Shown: in pieces, positions 1 to 8,823 of the stretch
Layout: each line of letters begins with the position of its first letter
Numbering within the stretch: position 1 is the stretch's first letter
From: Acidobacteriaceae bacterium
GTDB taxonomy: Bacteria > Acidobacteriota > Terriglobia > Bryobacterales > Bryobacteraceae
NCBI GenBank assembly: GCA_019240405.1
Contig: JAFAYL010000013.1
Coordinates: forward strand, 186,001-250,000
Direction of reading: 5' to 3'
Length of the DNA stretch: 64,000 nt
The notes under the pieces: generated by a model
What the model was told of the DNA's origin: nothing
Database searches by the model: none
Seen by the model: the letters and a program-made list of their open reading frames with translations, nothing else
Translations under genes and position numbers: made by a program

Positions 1-191
1 ACGCCCTGATCGACGAGGGTCTTGATGCGGGTGACCTCGTTTTCCGCCCGCTCGAGAAGGACGTCGGAAAGCGGGTTATGGGTTTTGTTTGCTGGAACCT
101 GCTCGTTCGGAGTCGATTGCGCCCGTCCCAAACAGCCGCTGAAGGCCAAAAAAAATAGCATTTGAAGGGCTAAATTTGAGGATTTACGCAT
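1..191 (-). CDS. Secreted or lipoprotein-like protein, N-terminal fragment
   Basis: Only the first 63 codons lie in the window; the ATG is at 191 and the reading frame runs off the left edge without a stop. The N-terminus is a clear export signal: positive residues (RKSS), a hydrophobic stretch of about 14 residues, then FSGC, which could be a loosely fitting lipobox, or cleavage may fall a little later after GRA. The mature part begins polar and Pro/Asn-rich and then becomes a charged amphipathic helix (LLERAENEV, followed by TRIKTLVDQG). I do not recognise the family; the helical character would suit a TolC-like or coiled-coil periplasmic protein, but this is a guess. Confidence 0.6.
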   Translation of the reverse strand, partial: MRKSSNLALQMLFFLAFSGCLGRAQSTPNEQVPANKTHNPLSDVLLERAENEVTRIKTLVDQG

Positions 192-313
192 CCGCCGCCA
201 GTGTAGTACTCTAAGCACAGGAGAACGCTTCAACCAGTCTGACAACCCAGCTCGTAACCCGAAAAAAAGCCACTCACCCCCCCGCACCGGGTTCAGATTT
301 ACCGAATTGGCTT

Positions 314-643
314 GTGGCCGCTCGCGCGGCTGAGTCCAAGAAAGCTCTCGATTTAATCGTCTTCGATCTTCGCGAAATCACGTCGTTCACGGATTACTTC
401 ATCATCTGCTCGGTGTCGAATCCGCGGCAGGCGCACGCAGTTTCGGATGAGGTTTCAAAACAGTTAAAGCAAATTGGCGAGCTCCCGATAAGCGCGGAGG
501 GTTATGTTGCGGCTGAATGGATCTTGATGGACTACGGCGATTTTATCGTTCACGTTTTCTCAGAGACCGCGCGGGCGTATTACGATCTCGAGCGGCTGTG
601 GCGACACGCGAAGAAGGTTCTGCTAAAGCCGTACGCCGTTTAG
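314..643 (+). CDS. rsfS: Ribosome silencing factor RsfS
   Basis: RsfS (RsfA/YbeB/Iojap family) binds ribosomal protein L14 on the 50S subunit and blocks subunit joining when nutrients run low. The 109-residue product shows the family core: LDLIVFDLREI, TDYFIICS, SAEGYVAAEWILMDYGDFIVHVF and a C-terminal YYDLERLW. The chosen start is a GTG at 314; it omits about ten residues of the usual N-terminal helix, and the frame is open back to a TAA at 212 without an ATG, so a CTG at 239 could be the true start. Its 3' end overlaps the convergent CPBP gene by 21 bases. The gene is usually beside nadD; the neighbour on the left here is an unrelated minus-strand gene. Confidence 0.9.
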   Translation: MAARAAESKKALDLIVFDLREITSFTDYFIICSVSNPRQAHAVSDEVSKQLKQIGELPISAEGYVAAEWILMDYGDFIVHVFSETARAYYDLERLWRHAKKVLLKPYAV

Positions 644-1594
644 CTCGTCCTGACTCGGAGCCTCAGGTGGCCTGTTTGAGACTTTTAGCCGCTCCAAACC
701 GGACGTGAATGCGCGAGGTGATGTAAATCGCACCACTGCGGCAAGAAGCAAGAGAATAGGAATGGCGAGAATGCTGCCCTCGGGTCCCACGCTACCGCCG
801 GATAACCAGCTCGGTCCTGCCGATGTTCCCGATAGAAAGTGCTGCGGAGACGGTTGGCCGCTATCGGAAACGCCGTAAAAGAAAGTTTCGGCCCAATCCC
901 ATGAAAGGTGATATCCGATGGCCCACCACAGCGAGCCTGTCCATCGCAAGCTGAACGCGAGGACCACGCCGGCAAGCATCGCAGCGGCAATACCTATGTA
1001 ATCCTCGCCTTTATTGCCAAGATGGCCCGCACCGAAGAGGGCGGACATCAAAATCGCGGCAGGCCAGAATCCGATTCCTTGCGAGAGCGCGAACAGCGGG
1101 TAGCCCCGGCTCATGAGCTCTTCGGTGAAGCCGACGAAAGTAAAAACAAGTAACCAAAACAATCCCCATGCGAGGGCAGCCGATCCTCTCAAAGACAATG
1201 GGCCGAGGCGAAACCCGCCAGCTACGATGAGCAAAATCATGAGCAAACTGAGCGAAAGAAATCCCGCGGCAACACCTGCGAATAAGTTTCGGCTTCGATT
1301 AAGCGAAACCAGTCCGAAGTACGAGACGGGCTTGCGCTCAATACGAGCCAAGATCCAGGTGGCTGCGAACACGCCGATGAAGGCGGATGCCTGCTCGATC
1401 AAGGCGCGGAACTTTGGCGCAAGGCGCCAATCGAAACTTTTGGCTGCAAATACCAGACCGACTACGAGGCCCGCTGCCAGTAATAAAAAGAGCAGAAATC
1501 GCCATCCGGATCGCAAGCCAAACGGGCCCACGAAAATCCATCTCAATCGCGATTGAAGACTACGTTTGTGAGTATTCGCGTTCAGGGCATCCAT
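623..1594 (-). CDS. CPBP family intramembrane glutamic protease
   Basis: A 323-residue polytopic membrane protein of the CPBP (Abi/Rce1-like) family, whose members cleave substrates within the membrane. The signature motifs are present: E158-E159 with R163 (EELMSRG), FGAGH with H191, and a third motif with H229 (WAIGYHLSWDW). About eight hydrophobic segments cover residues 31-300, which fits the fold. The ATG at 1594 is preceded by a good ribosome binding site (gggaggcag). The C-terminal tail after residue 300 is polar. Substrate unknown; bacterial members have been linked to protein processing and bacteriocin immunity, but nothing nearby points to either. Confidence 0.85.
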   Translation of the reverse strand: MDALNANTHKRSLQSRLRWIFVGPFGLRSGWRFLLFLLLAAGLVVGLVFAAKSFDWRLAPKFRALIEQASAFIGVFAATWILARIERKPVSYFGLVSLNRSRNLFAGVAAGFLSLSLLMILLIVAGGFRLGPLSLRGSAALAWGLFWLLVFTFVGFTEELMSRGYPLFALSQGIGFWPAAILMSALFGAGHLGNKGEDYIGIAAAMLAGVVLAFSLRWTGSLWWAIGYHLSWDWAETFFYGVSDSGQPSPQHFLSGTSAGPSWLSGGSVGPEGSILAIPILLLLAAVVRFTSPRAFTSGLERLKVSNRPPEAPSQDELNGVRL

Positions 1595-1735
1595 AATCAG
1601 TTCTGCCTCCCTAAATGAGCGAGAGTGCTATTGGCAACACAGTCCTGATCTGTTCCTTTATAATCAAGAAGGTAGCGCAGCAGATCATATCCAATTGGCA
1701 TAGGCCGCCGGGCCGGCGAGCGGATTGAAGAGAAG

Positions 1736-2767
1736 ATGAATCGTCTCGGAACGCTCACACCACGTCATTACGACGTATTGCACGCGATTGTTCAGAAGTA
1801 CATTGAAACTGGGCAACCCGTTCCATCGCACACCATCGCGCAGAAGTATTCGATGAGTCCGGCATCGATTCGAAACACGATGGCTGATCTTTGGGAAGCG
1901 GGTTATCTCTCGCAGCCGCATACCTCGGCTGGGCGTGTTCCGACAGAACGCGCTTACCAGAGCTATGCGAAAACGCTGCTCGGCAGCCGCATCGTCCAGG
2001 CGGAACTCGACCGGCTACAGTTAGAAATTCGGAAAGCGGATAGTGTTGAAGGCCGCATCGAGCGTTCATCAAGACTTCTGACCGAGATCACGCGGAATTT
2101 CGGAATCGCGGCGGCAATTCCAACGGAAAATCAGACACTCGATCAGGTTGAGCTGCTCGCGCTGCCGGAGCGGCGCATTCTGATGGTTGTGGTTACGCGC
2201 GATCGAATCGTGCGAAATAAAGTCATCACGGTGGACGACCATATCTCGCAGGACGAGTTGACCTCGATTCGCAATTACATCAACTACAATTTCGGCGGAT
2301 GGATGATACACAACATCCATCGGGAGTTGAAGCGCCGCTTAGAACTGGAGAGCGCGGCTTACGATGCGATTCTCAGGCGGGTAAGCGTTTTATATTCAAA
2401 CGGTATTCTTGATCTCGGCCTGATGCCGCAGGTGCATTTCGAAGGCGCGGAAAATCTAATTGGGCTGGACTTGCACCTCACCAGAGAGCGGATGCGCGAT
2501 CTCTTGCGCACCCTTGAAGAAAAGAAGCGCATTTTGCAGTTGCTCGAGCGATTTCTGGAACAGCGCGATGGGGAGGTGGCGGTTCAAGTGGGTCTCTCGG
2601 ATGTACACTCCAGCATGAGCGAACTGTCGCTGATCGGCATTCGCTTTGCGTTGCCGAACGGGCTCGCGGCGAATGTGGCGGTGCTCGGGCCTATGCGAAT
2701 GAACTACACGCGCGCTGTTTCCGCGGTTCTCCACGTGGGGCAGGCTTTCAAGACTGCGACAACTTAG
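1736..2767 (+). CDS. hrcA: Heat-inducible transcription repressor HrcA
   Basis: HrcA represses chaperone genes (groESL, and often grpE-dnaK-dnaJ) by binding CIRCE operators, and needs GroEL to stay active. The 343-residue product has the usual length. Residues 1-80 form the winged-helix DNA-binding domain, including YIETGQPVPS, SPASIRNTMADLWEAGYL and the conserved HTSAGRVPTERAY; residues 85-340 are the GAF-like/dimerisation part. A TATAAT box sits at 1659-1664 but without a well-placed -35 hexamer. Unlike the common arrangement it is not followed by grpE/dnaK, but by a VOC gene 44 bases downstream. No complete CIRCE is visible upstream; only a half-site-like GAGTGCTA at 1623-1630. Confidence 0.93.
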   Translation: MNRLGTLTPRHYDVLHAIVQKYIETGQPVPSHTIAQKYSMSPASIRNTMADLWEAGYLSQPHTSAGRVPTERAYQSYAKTLLGSRIVQAELDRLQLEIRKADSVEGRIERSSRLLTEITRNFGIAAAIPTENQTLDQVELLALPERRILMVVVTRDRIVRNKVITVDDHISQDELTSIRNYINYNFGGWMIHNIHRELKRRLELESAAYDAILRRVSVLYSNGILDLGLMPQVHFEGAENLIGLDLHLTRERMRDLLRTLEEKKRILQLLERFLEQRDGEVAVQVGLSDVHSSMSELSLIGIRFALPNGLAANVAVLGPMRMNYTRAVSAVLHVGQAFKTATT

Positions 2768-2811
2768 CGGCGGCTCATCAGCATTTAAAGAAGCCTCGAT
2801 ATACTCCCTTT

Positions 2812-3597
2812 ATGCCCGTTATCGAAAGTCACACTCCTGGAGCATTCTGCTGGTTCGAGCTCGGTACCACCGATCAAGCTGCGGCCAAGCAGTTTTATAC
2901 CGCGCTTTTCGGTTGGTCGTTCAATGACTTTCCGATTGGCCCTTCGGAGAAGTACACGATCTTTCAATTGGGCGGAGAGGATGCTGCCGCGGCATACACC
3001 CTTCGGGACGATCAGAAATCCCAAGGCGTGCCGCCGCACTGGCTGGTTTACGTTGCCGTTGAGAATGCGGATGAAGCTGGCCGCCGCTCAGCCGAACTAG
3101 GAGGCCAGGTGTATGCCGGCCCGTTCGATGTCAGCGATCATGGACGGATGGCTGTCTTGGCCGATTCGACTGGCGCAGTTTTCGCGGTTTGGCAGAAGAA
3201 GAACCATAAAGGGGTCGGCGTCACCGGTGAGAACGGCACAGTGTGTTGGGCTGATCTAAGTACGCCCGATTCTGCTAAGGCCAGACACTTTTATCACGAG
3301 CTCTTCGGCTGGAACTTTGTCGAAGGCGAGAAGGACACTTCCGGGTACCTGCATATCAAGAACCATGAGCAATTTATTGGAGGCGTTCCTTCTCCGTCCC
3401 AGCGCAACCCGAACGCGCCGCCTCACTGGATGATCTATTTTCAAGTGGCGGATTGCGATGTCTCAACCAGCAAGGCGAAAACGCAGGGCGCTCACGTGAT
3501 ATTTGAGCCCATGAGTATGGAGCACGTCGGCAGGTTTTCGATTCTGAACGATCCTCAAGGAGCGGTCTTCTCACTATTTCAGCCGGAGACGAGATAA
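2812..3597 (+). CDS. VOC family protein with two glyoxalase-like domains
   Basis: A 261-residue protein made of two vicinal-oxygen-chelate (glyoxalase/bleomycin-resistance-like) modules, roughly residues 5-122 and 132-258. Each half opens with the typical pattern: FCWFELGTTD, then AAAKQFYTALFGW; and VCWADLSTPD, then SAKARHFYHELFGWN. Each half ends with a DP(Q)GA(V)F-type strand. Such tandem VOC proteins are common in soil bacteria; most have no assigned reaction, and possible ones include metal-dependent detoxification or dioxygenase-like chemistry. The ATG at 2812 follows hrcA by 44 bases and may share its transcript. Confidence 0.87.
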   Translation: MPVIESHTPGAFCWFELGTTDQAAAKQFYTALFGWSFNDFPIGPSEKYTIFQLGGEDAAAAYTLRDDQKSQGVPPHWLVYVAVENADEAGRRSAELGGQVYAGPFDVSDHGRMAVLADSTGAVFAVWQKKNHKGVGVTGENGTVCWADLSTPDSAKARHFYHELFGWNFVEGEKDTSGYLHIKNHEQFIGGVPSPSQRNPNAPPHWMIYFQVADCDVSTSKAKTQGAHVIFEPMSMEHVGRFSILNDPQGAVFSLFQPETR

Positions 3598-3614
3598 CAA
3601 GCTTCGATTGACTC

Positions 3615-4226
3615 TTGTCTACATTTTTCCGGCATCTTCTCCACATGCTGTTTCAACTGGGATATGCCGGGCCCATTGTGATGGGTGTGCTCGATTCTTC
3701 GTTCCTTTTTCTACCGTTTGGCAATGATCTGCTTATTGTCGGCCTCATCGCCCGCCATCATCAGGGATTCATTGTTTATGTGCTTGCGGCCGGTTGCGGT
3801 TCGGTAATTGGCGTTTGGCTACTCGATCTTGTCGCCCGAAAAATCGGCGAGGAGGGCATTCAAAAAGTAGCAGGCCCGAAGCGCTTCACGTATCTGAAAC
3901 GCAAAATTGGCGAAAAAGGCGGGAGAGCACTCGTGCTCGGCTGCCTTGCTCCTCCGCCATTTCCGTTCACGATGGTTGTGGCGACAAACAGCGCTCTCGG
4001 TTATCCCAAAGCGCGTCTCCTTTTCATCGTTTGGTTAGCGCGCATTGTTCGATTCACGTTAATCGGGCTGCTTGCTCTAAAGTTCGGGCCTGCTATTCTG
4101 CGGATCGCAAATACACCGGCATTCAAATGGTCGATGGCTGTGTTCATTGTGATCTGCACAGTTGGAAGCGCGCTGTCGATCACGAATTGGGTCCGCAAGA
4201 GCCGGCGAATTAGAACGGCCGCGTGA
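3615..4226 (+). CDS. VTT-domain (DedA/YqaA-like) membrane protein
   Basis: A 203-residue membrane protein of the SNARE-associated/VTT (DedA) superfamily, linked in other bacteria to lipid scrambling and membrane homeostasis. Features: an N-terminal re-entrant-type segment (GVLDSSFLFLPFGNDLLIVGL), a long helix with GSVIGVWLLDLVARKIG, the basic loop GPKRFTYLKRKIGEKG, a second re-entrant segment with APPPFPFTMVV, and two terminal helices. The start is probably the TTG at 3615, because the residues before the internal ATG at 3645 (FFRHLLHMLF) look like part of the protein; neither start has a strong Shine-Dalgarno. It begins 17 bases after the VOC gene. Confidence 0.8.
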   Translation: MSTFFRHLLHMLFQLGYAGPIVMGVLDSSFLFLPFGNDLLIVGLIARHHQGFIVYVLAAGCGSVIGVWLLDLVARKIGEEGIQKVAGPKRFTYLKRKIGEKGGRALVLGCLAPPPFPFTMVVATNSALGYPKARLLFIVWLARIVRFTLIGLLALKFGPAILRIANTPAFKWSMAVFIVICTVGSALSITNWVRKSRRIRTAA

Positions 4227-4351
4227 CGCAATCTGCCCGTCACCTTCGTTTGTCTATCGGTTCTAAAGAGTATTGGGGATGAGACCGATAGTCGAATAGT
4301 GCAGTGTCGCAGTCGCTCGGGCCATTTGGAGCCTGAATTGCTCGTAAACTC

Positions 4352-4360
4352 AAGGAGGAG
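4352..4360 (+). promoter_or_regulatory. Strong Shine-Dalgarno preceding a possible AUU start
   Basis: The sequence AAGGAGGAG at 4352-4360 is a near-perfect Shine-Dalgarno. Seven bases later, in the frame of the following gene, lies an ATT codon (4368-4370), directly before a well-formed signal peptide. No ATG, GTG or TTG occurs at this spacing. Confidence 0.5.
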
Positions 4361-4367
4361 AGACAAC

Positions 4368-6317
4368 ATTCGAGGCCTACTGTTTTCTGCGCTCCTTTCC
4401 ACGGTGAGCCTCGCGTTTTGCGCGGATATTCCACAGACCCGGCTGCAATCCACCACTCTGCGTGAAACGAGCCAGTTCACTTATTATTGGCAAACGACGC
4501 CGGTAGGGGAGACGGCACAACTCCTTACTCTTTTCCGCGGCGCATCTGAACCCAATCGCGATAGGGCAGCGGACATGCCGCTCGTCACGGTGTTACGCGA
4601 TACGCTGGGCGACAAAAATCCCGAAAATGACCGCGTCTCTTACGTCTGGCTGCTCAGCTATGTGCGTCCAAATCTCGGACAACGCCTGCTCTCTGCGGTT
4701 CCGTTTTTCTACTGGCGCGTTACGGATGGGCCGAAATCTCTCAATGAGCATGGCGCGGCTCCGCTTCTGAACGTCACGGCCCCGCAACATCCTGTTGTTT
4801 CTGAAATTGGGCGCAATATTCTTCAGTGGACGATGCTCGATCCTATGACGACACCCGTCCGGGCGACGTCGCGCGCTTATCGAAGCAACGAATCAGACGA
4901 CGAACGGCTACATCTCGAGGAAGCAATCAATTATTTGCGGAACGCGCCAGTGGGTGATAAGGATTCGGAACTCACGGAAGTTCAACTGGATACGATTCTT
5001 GCCAGGCTGGAATTGCGAAAACGGTTGCTCGGCGGTTTTGTCTCGGAGCGTCGTGCTGCGCAACTGGGGCAGGAGGATGGTTTCGAGCAGGAGCGGATTC
5101 GGAGCCGCAATTGGGAGCTGTTGCGCCAGTGCGCGGAAAAAACCGGACTACTTTTCGAGCCGTTGAATCTGGGGGGAAGGGAAGGGCAGTATGCCGTTGT
5201 TTGGTTCCCGCTCGGGCAGGCGTTCGAGAGCTCCGGTGCATCGTTAACACCTATTTGGAAACTTTTAAACCTCAAGAATCCTTGGGATGACGCACGCCTG
5301 AAGCAATGGCATGGCCGAGTTTACGAGCGCTCGCTTGATGAGAATGGATCCCTGCTTCCTCCCGGCGCGACTGGCTCGCAGCCTGTCAGGTTGGTCCCCT
5401 TGGGTGTTTATAGCCTCAATTATCCGCGGCTTCCATTGCTTTTGGTTGACTTTCGGGACACCCTGCATGTTCGCCGTCATGAGATGACGCAGCGCACGAT
5501 CAATGAAATCACGTCGGGAGTGATTGGAATATCGCACTTTACAAACTGGTATTACTACGTCGCGGCCGATCTTTATGACTTCATCAAAGCCCGGCATGGG
5601 GCTGCCATGAACCAGGCGGCCCGCCTGGACTGCTATTCACAGTTTCGAGTTGAGCTCGCGCTGGACCACTCGCTCGATCCGGTTCTTCGAGAGCAGATGC
5701 GGCACTACGTACACTCTCTCGCCATTAACCCGCTCCAAGGCTCACCGGATCGCGAGATCGAGCTTGCCAAAACGCGGTTTGCATTGCTTCAGGCCGATGC
5801 TCAGGAAGACGGAGATTTAGCCGCCCAGCTTGACAAAGACCGGCGCGCGGAGCTGGCTGAGTTTGGAGAGAACAGGCGAGCCCGCATACTCGGCGATGTA
5901 TTGCATGAGATATCGTTCGGGCTGTACACACATCGGGTCAGGCAGCAGCCGGACGAAATTGCCGCACTGGATCGTGATCGCCGGATTCGATATCAATTGA
6001 GTTTCCTCGATTCTCTCGCTGATGCAGGCACCCAGCCCGAGATTGCTTATGACAGCTCACACATTCACGCGGCATTAATCGAGCTGAGTGATTTGATGGC
6101 CGGAGTGAAATCTCCCACCTTGCGCGCCCATGTAGGATCGACAGTGGCGCGGGTGAGAGAACTCTCACGAGACACAGCTCTGCAGGCAGACTGCTCGCAG
6201 GCTCTCGTGGCAGTTAATGGACAGGAGAAACCTTCGACAGCGGCCGTCTCATCTGGCCTGGCTGCCTCGACCAATACTGTTGCTTCGGTGGGCGCCAGCC
6301 TGGACGCTCATAAGTGA
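4368..6317 (+). CDS. Secreted protein of unknown function, possible AUU start
   Basis: I do not recognise this family. The frame is open from a GTG at 4299 (672 codons), with a TTG at 4338, but the signal peptide (RGLLFSALLSTVSLAFC, then ADIPQTRL) and the AAGGAGGAG at 4352-4360 fit initiation at ATT 4368, giving about 649 residues. The mature protein looks extracytoplasmic: an early beta-rich part (FTYYWQTTPVG, YVWLLSYVRP, FFYWRVTDGP), a charged helical middle (EEAINYLRNAP to QEDGFEQERIRSRN), a section with LVDFRDTLHVRRHEMTQRT, and a helical C-terminus ending in an Ala/Ser/Thr-rich tail. It overlaps the next gene by four bases (GTGA), so the two are probably translationally coupled and may act on the same substrate at the cell surface. 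Confidence 0.7.
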   Translation: MRGLLFSALLSTVSLAFCADIPQTRLQSTTLRETSQFTYYWQTTPVGETAQLLTLFRGASEPNRDRAADMPLVTVLRDTLGDKNPENDRVSYVWLLSYVRPNLGQRLLSAVPFFYWRVTDGPKSLNEHGAAPLLNVTAPQHPVVSEIGRNILQWTMLDPMTTPVRATSRAYRSNESDDERLHLEEAINYLRNAPVGDKDSELTEVQLDTILARLELRKRLLGGFVSERRAAQLGQEDGFEQERIRSRNWELLRQCAEKTGLLFEPLNLGGREGQYAVVWFPLGQAFESSGASLTPIWKLLNLKNPWDDARLKQWHGRVYERSLDENGSLLPPGATGSQPVRLVPLGVYSLNYPRLPLLLVDFRDTLHVRRHEMTQRTINEITSGVIGISHFTNWYYYVAADLYDFIKARHGAAMNQAARLDCYSQFRVELALDHSLDPVLREQMRHYVHSLAINPLQGSPDREIELAKTRFALLQADAQEDGDLAAQLDKDRRAELAEFGENRRARILGDVLHEISFGLYTHRVRQQPDEIAALDRDRRIRYQLSFLDSLADAGTQPEIAYDSSHIHAALIELSDLMAGVKSPTLRAHVGSTVARVRELSRDTALQADCSQALVAVNGQEKPSTAAVSSGLAASTNTVASVGASLDAHK

Positions 6318-8695
6318 GCAGGGTTTTCGCCCTCTTCTGTATCATCTTCTCTTTTGGGGCGCGCCCCGCGATTTCTCAATCTCAGGCAACGCCGATCGCT
6401 CCAACACCAGCGCGACGGATCGTCATCCTCAAAATTGACGGACTGAATGCAGATCTGCTTTACGGCACGATGCGGTCGAGGGATCCTGTAACGGGCAAAT
6501 CATTGCTCCCGTGGTTCTCGCACCTATTCGCAGAAAATGGTGTGGTCTTTGAGAACTTCTATACGCGGGGTATCAGCCTTTCGGCTCCGTCGTGGTCGAT
6601 GCTCGATACAGGGCGGCATTCCATTATTCGCGGAAATGTCGAATACGACCGCTTCACCGGCCACGTGTATGACTACCTGAACTTTTTTCCGTTCTATATC
6701 GGTTATGCCCGCTCACGGCATGTTGACATGCCGGGCGTCGAAGTACTGGACCGCGCCGGAATCCCGCTTTTGAGTGATCGTTTCGAATACGACCAGAGAT
6801 TCCAGGGTTTTCAGTTGTATCAGCGGGGAGTGCGCTGGCACACCCTCGAGCATGTTCTCGAGCACCGCTTCTCATCGAAGGTGCTGGTCTCGATGCTGGA
6901 GAGCGCCGGAGCACCATCACTCGACCAGCTTCTCGCCGAGGAAACAGAAGGGGAATTGAAGAAATCGCTTAGAAATCCAGAGATTCTTTACCTTGATTTT
7001 TTCACCGGCGATATGGATCACGAGGGACACGCGACAAACGATCCAGCGGCGCTGCTTCATGCGCTGCGGCAGCTTGATGCGCTCGTGGGGAGGATCTGGA
7101 CTGCGATTGAGGAGAGTTCGACGGCTCGCGAAACTCTGTTCGTTGCGGTCTCGGATCACGGGATGAACAATGTGCCGTCGATCTTTAGCGAAAGCTTCAG
7201 TCTCCCCGACTTCCTGAATAGGCAGCAAGGCGGTGCACACCATGTCATTACGAACCGGCATCAACTCAGCGAATTTAAGTTAATGGGCCTGAACCCCATG
7301 GTACAGAGAGTTACTAATCCGAGCACGGCTTCGTTTTACCTGAAGGGAGAGGCGGCTCACTATCCCACGGCATGGCTCGATTTGGATGGAAACGAGCGCG
7401 CTTCTGTTCATTTGCGGAACAGCGATCTCAACAAGATTCACATTCTGTTGCTGGAGTTGGCGAGACCTGACCTTCAGAAGACAATTCGCCGGGCGGCGGC
7501 GGCTTGTCTGCGTGAAACTATTGACCGCCATCGCGCTGCTTGGTCTGAAACCGCGGCGGAACTTGACCAAGAGATGACGGCGCTAAAGAAGGTCATCGAA
7601 GAACGTAAAAAGGCGGTGCTGAATCTGCCAAAAAAATGGACTGCAGAGCAACTGGCGAGAGGCGAGGACAAGGCGGCGAGGCGCTTAGCCGATGAGCTTG
7701 ATGACTGGCAGCAGGAGCAGACTGAGTATTCGGGATACGCGTTGCGTTTGCGGGCGCTGCTCGCACTTCAGGATGATCCAGAACATCCTTTTCGGCAAAG
7801 AGTATCCGATTACATTCCTGAACATAGTCTTGGCGAAAACAATAGCGTGGCTCAGATCGAGCACTATGTCGTTGGGCCAGGTGTGGAGGGTTTTGTTCTC
7901 GATACTGACGGTCGCGTAGATGAAGAGAAATCGTTTCGGTATGTGAACTATTTTTCGGTACTTGCCGATCAACGGGTGCGCAATAATCCGCAACCCGCTT
8001 TATCTGCGCGTCCGATTGACTTCAGTGCAATGCGGGTACCCGACGATCGATATGACCCGGCGATTGATTCGCCGGTGCATGCGTATTGGCTTTACGCGAG
8101 CGAGGATGCTCAGTTGCTCATTCTTCAAGACGACGGCGGGCGTATTGCAGTGAAGCCGATTCAGCGGCTGGTGCAGGGCGCGGATGGAAAAGTGCATTGG
8201 TCCCCACAAGAATGGCGACGGGGTTTGCCGCTGCACTTGTTTGAAGATGCTCAGCTTCATGTGCCGGAGAATCCGGATCGCGCTGCGTGGCTATCTGAGT
8301 GGCATACCGAACGCGATTGGCTCGGGGCGGTCCATATGTCTCAATATTCGAACGGCGTGATCGGCATTACGGAGCAATTCTCACCATTCCCTCCTGATAT
8401 TCCGGGTCCGCAGGGGATCGACCCGATACTGCTGCGTTACGAACGCCGCCGCCGGGAATTGGTTCAACCGGATTTCGAGGTTTTCGCGGCGGATCATTGG
8501 AATTTCAACGTGCGGAATTTCAATCCCGGAGGCAATCACGGCGGCTTTTTTCGCATCTCGACACATTCGGTTTGGATGATGAGCGGCGCGGGTTTACAGG
8601 CACGGACAATTTCCGAGCCCTGCGACAGCTTGAGTTTCGCGTCGACGCTCCTTAGTCTTGCGGGGCGGGTGCCGTCCATGCCGAGCGCGCGATAG
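6314..8695 (+). CDS. Secreted alkaline-phosphatase-superfamily phosphodiesterase
   Basis: A 793-residue protein of the type I phosphodiesterase/nucleotide pyrophosphatase group. A signal peptide covers residues 1-22. Metal-site residues are visible: D42 in KIDGLNADLL, the nucleophile-position Ser90 in SAPSWSMLDTG (a Ser where Thr is common), LDFFTGDMDHEGH, VSDHGM and, near the C-terminus, GGNHGG. Between residues about 370 and 650 lies a long insertion with a charged coiled-coil (TAAELDQEMTALKKVIEERK) not part of the minimal fold. It starts with GTG, overlapping the stop of the upstream unknown gene by four bases. The substrate could be a phosphodiester or phosphonate ester; the sequence does not decide. 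Confidence 0.85.
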   Translation: MSRVFALFCIIFSFGARPAISQSQATPIAPTPARRIVILKIDGLNADLLYGTMRSRDPVTGKSLLPWFSHLFAENGVVFENFYTRGISLSAPSWSMLDTGRHSIIRGNVEYDRFTGHVYDYLNFFPFYIGYARSRHVDMPGVEVLDRAGIPLLSDRFEYDQRFQGFQLYQRGVRWHTLEHVLEHRFSSKVLVSMLESAGAPSLDQLLAEETEGELKKSLRNPEILYLDFFTGDMDHEGHATNDPAALLHALRQLDALVGRIWTAIEESSTARETLFVAVSDHGMNNVPSIFSESFSLPDFLNRQQGGAHHVITNRHQLSEFKLMGLNPMVQRVTNPSTASFYLKGEAAHYPTAWLDLDGNERASVHLRNSDLNKIHILLLELARPDLQKTIRRAAAACLRETIDRHRAAWSETAAELDQEMTALKKVIEERKKAVLNLPKKWTAEQLARGEDKAARRLADELDDWQQEQTEYSGYALRLRALLALQDDPEHPFRQRVSDYIPEHSLGENNSVAQIEHYVVGPGVEGFVLDTDGRVDEEKSFRYVNYFSVLADQRVRNNPQPALSARPIDFSAMRVPDDRYDPAIDSPVHAYWLYASEDAQLLILQDDGGRIAVKPIQRLVQGADGKVHWSPQEWRRGLPLHLFEDAQLHVPENPDRAAWLSEWHTERDWLGAVHMSQYSNGVIGITEQFSPFPPDIPGPQGIDPILLRYERRRRELVQPDFEVFAADHWNFNVRNFNPGGNHGGFFRISTHSVWMMSGAGLQARTISEPCDSLSFASTLLSLAGRVPSMPSAR

Positions 8696-8823
8696 CGCCT
8701 TGAGAGAAAACGAAGGCAAACGACACAATTCGAAAGAAAGATATTGGCGGCGAACGAAAGTTAATGTAAGATATCAGCGAATTCCGCTGAGCACGCATTT
8801 CTCCGCTCGAGGAACTGAGTCGA

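Noticed and set aside
623-1594. Several plus-strand open frames of 60-150 codons opposite the CPBP gene, and similar shadows opposite hrcA, rpoB and rpoC
   Set aside because: They are reverse-strand or frame-shifted images of strongly supported genes and have no recognisable features.
1623-1630. GAGTGCTA resembling a CIRCE half-site before hrcA
   Set aside because: The other arm (TTAGCACTC, nine bases away) is absent at the expected position 1605-1613, so a CIRCE cannot be claimed.
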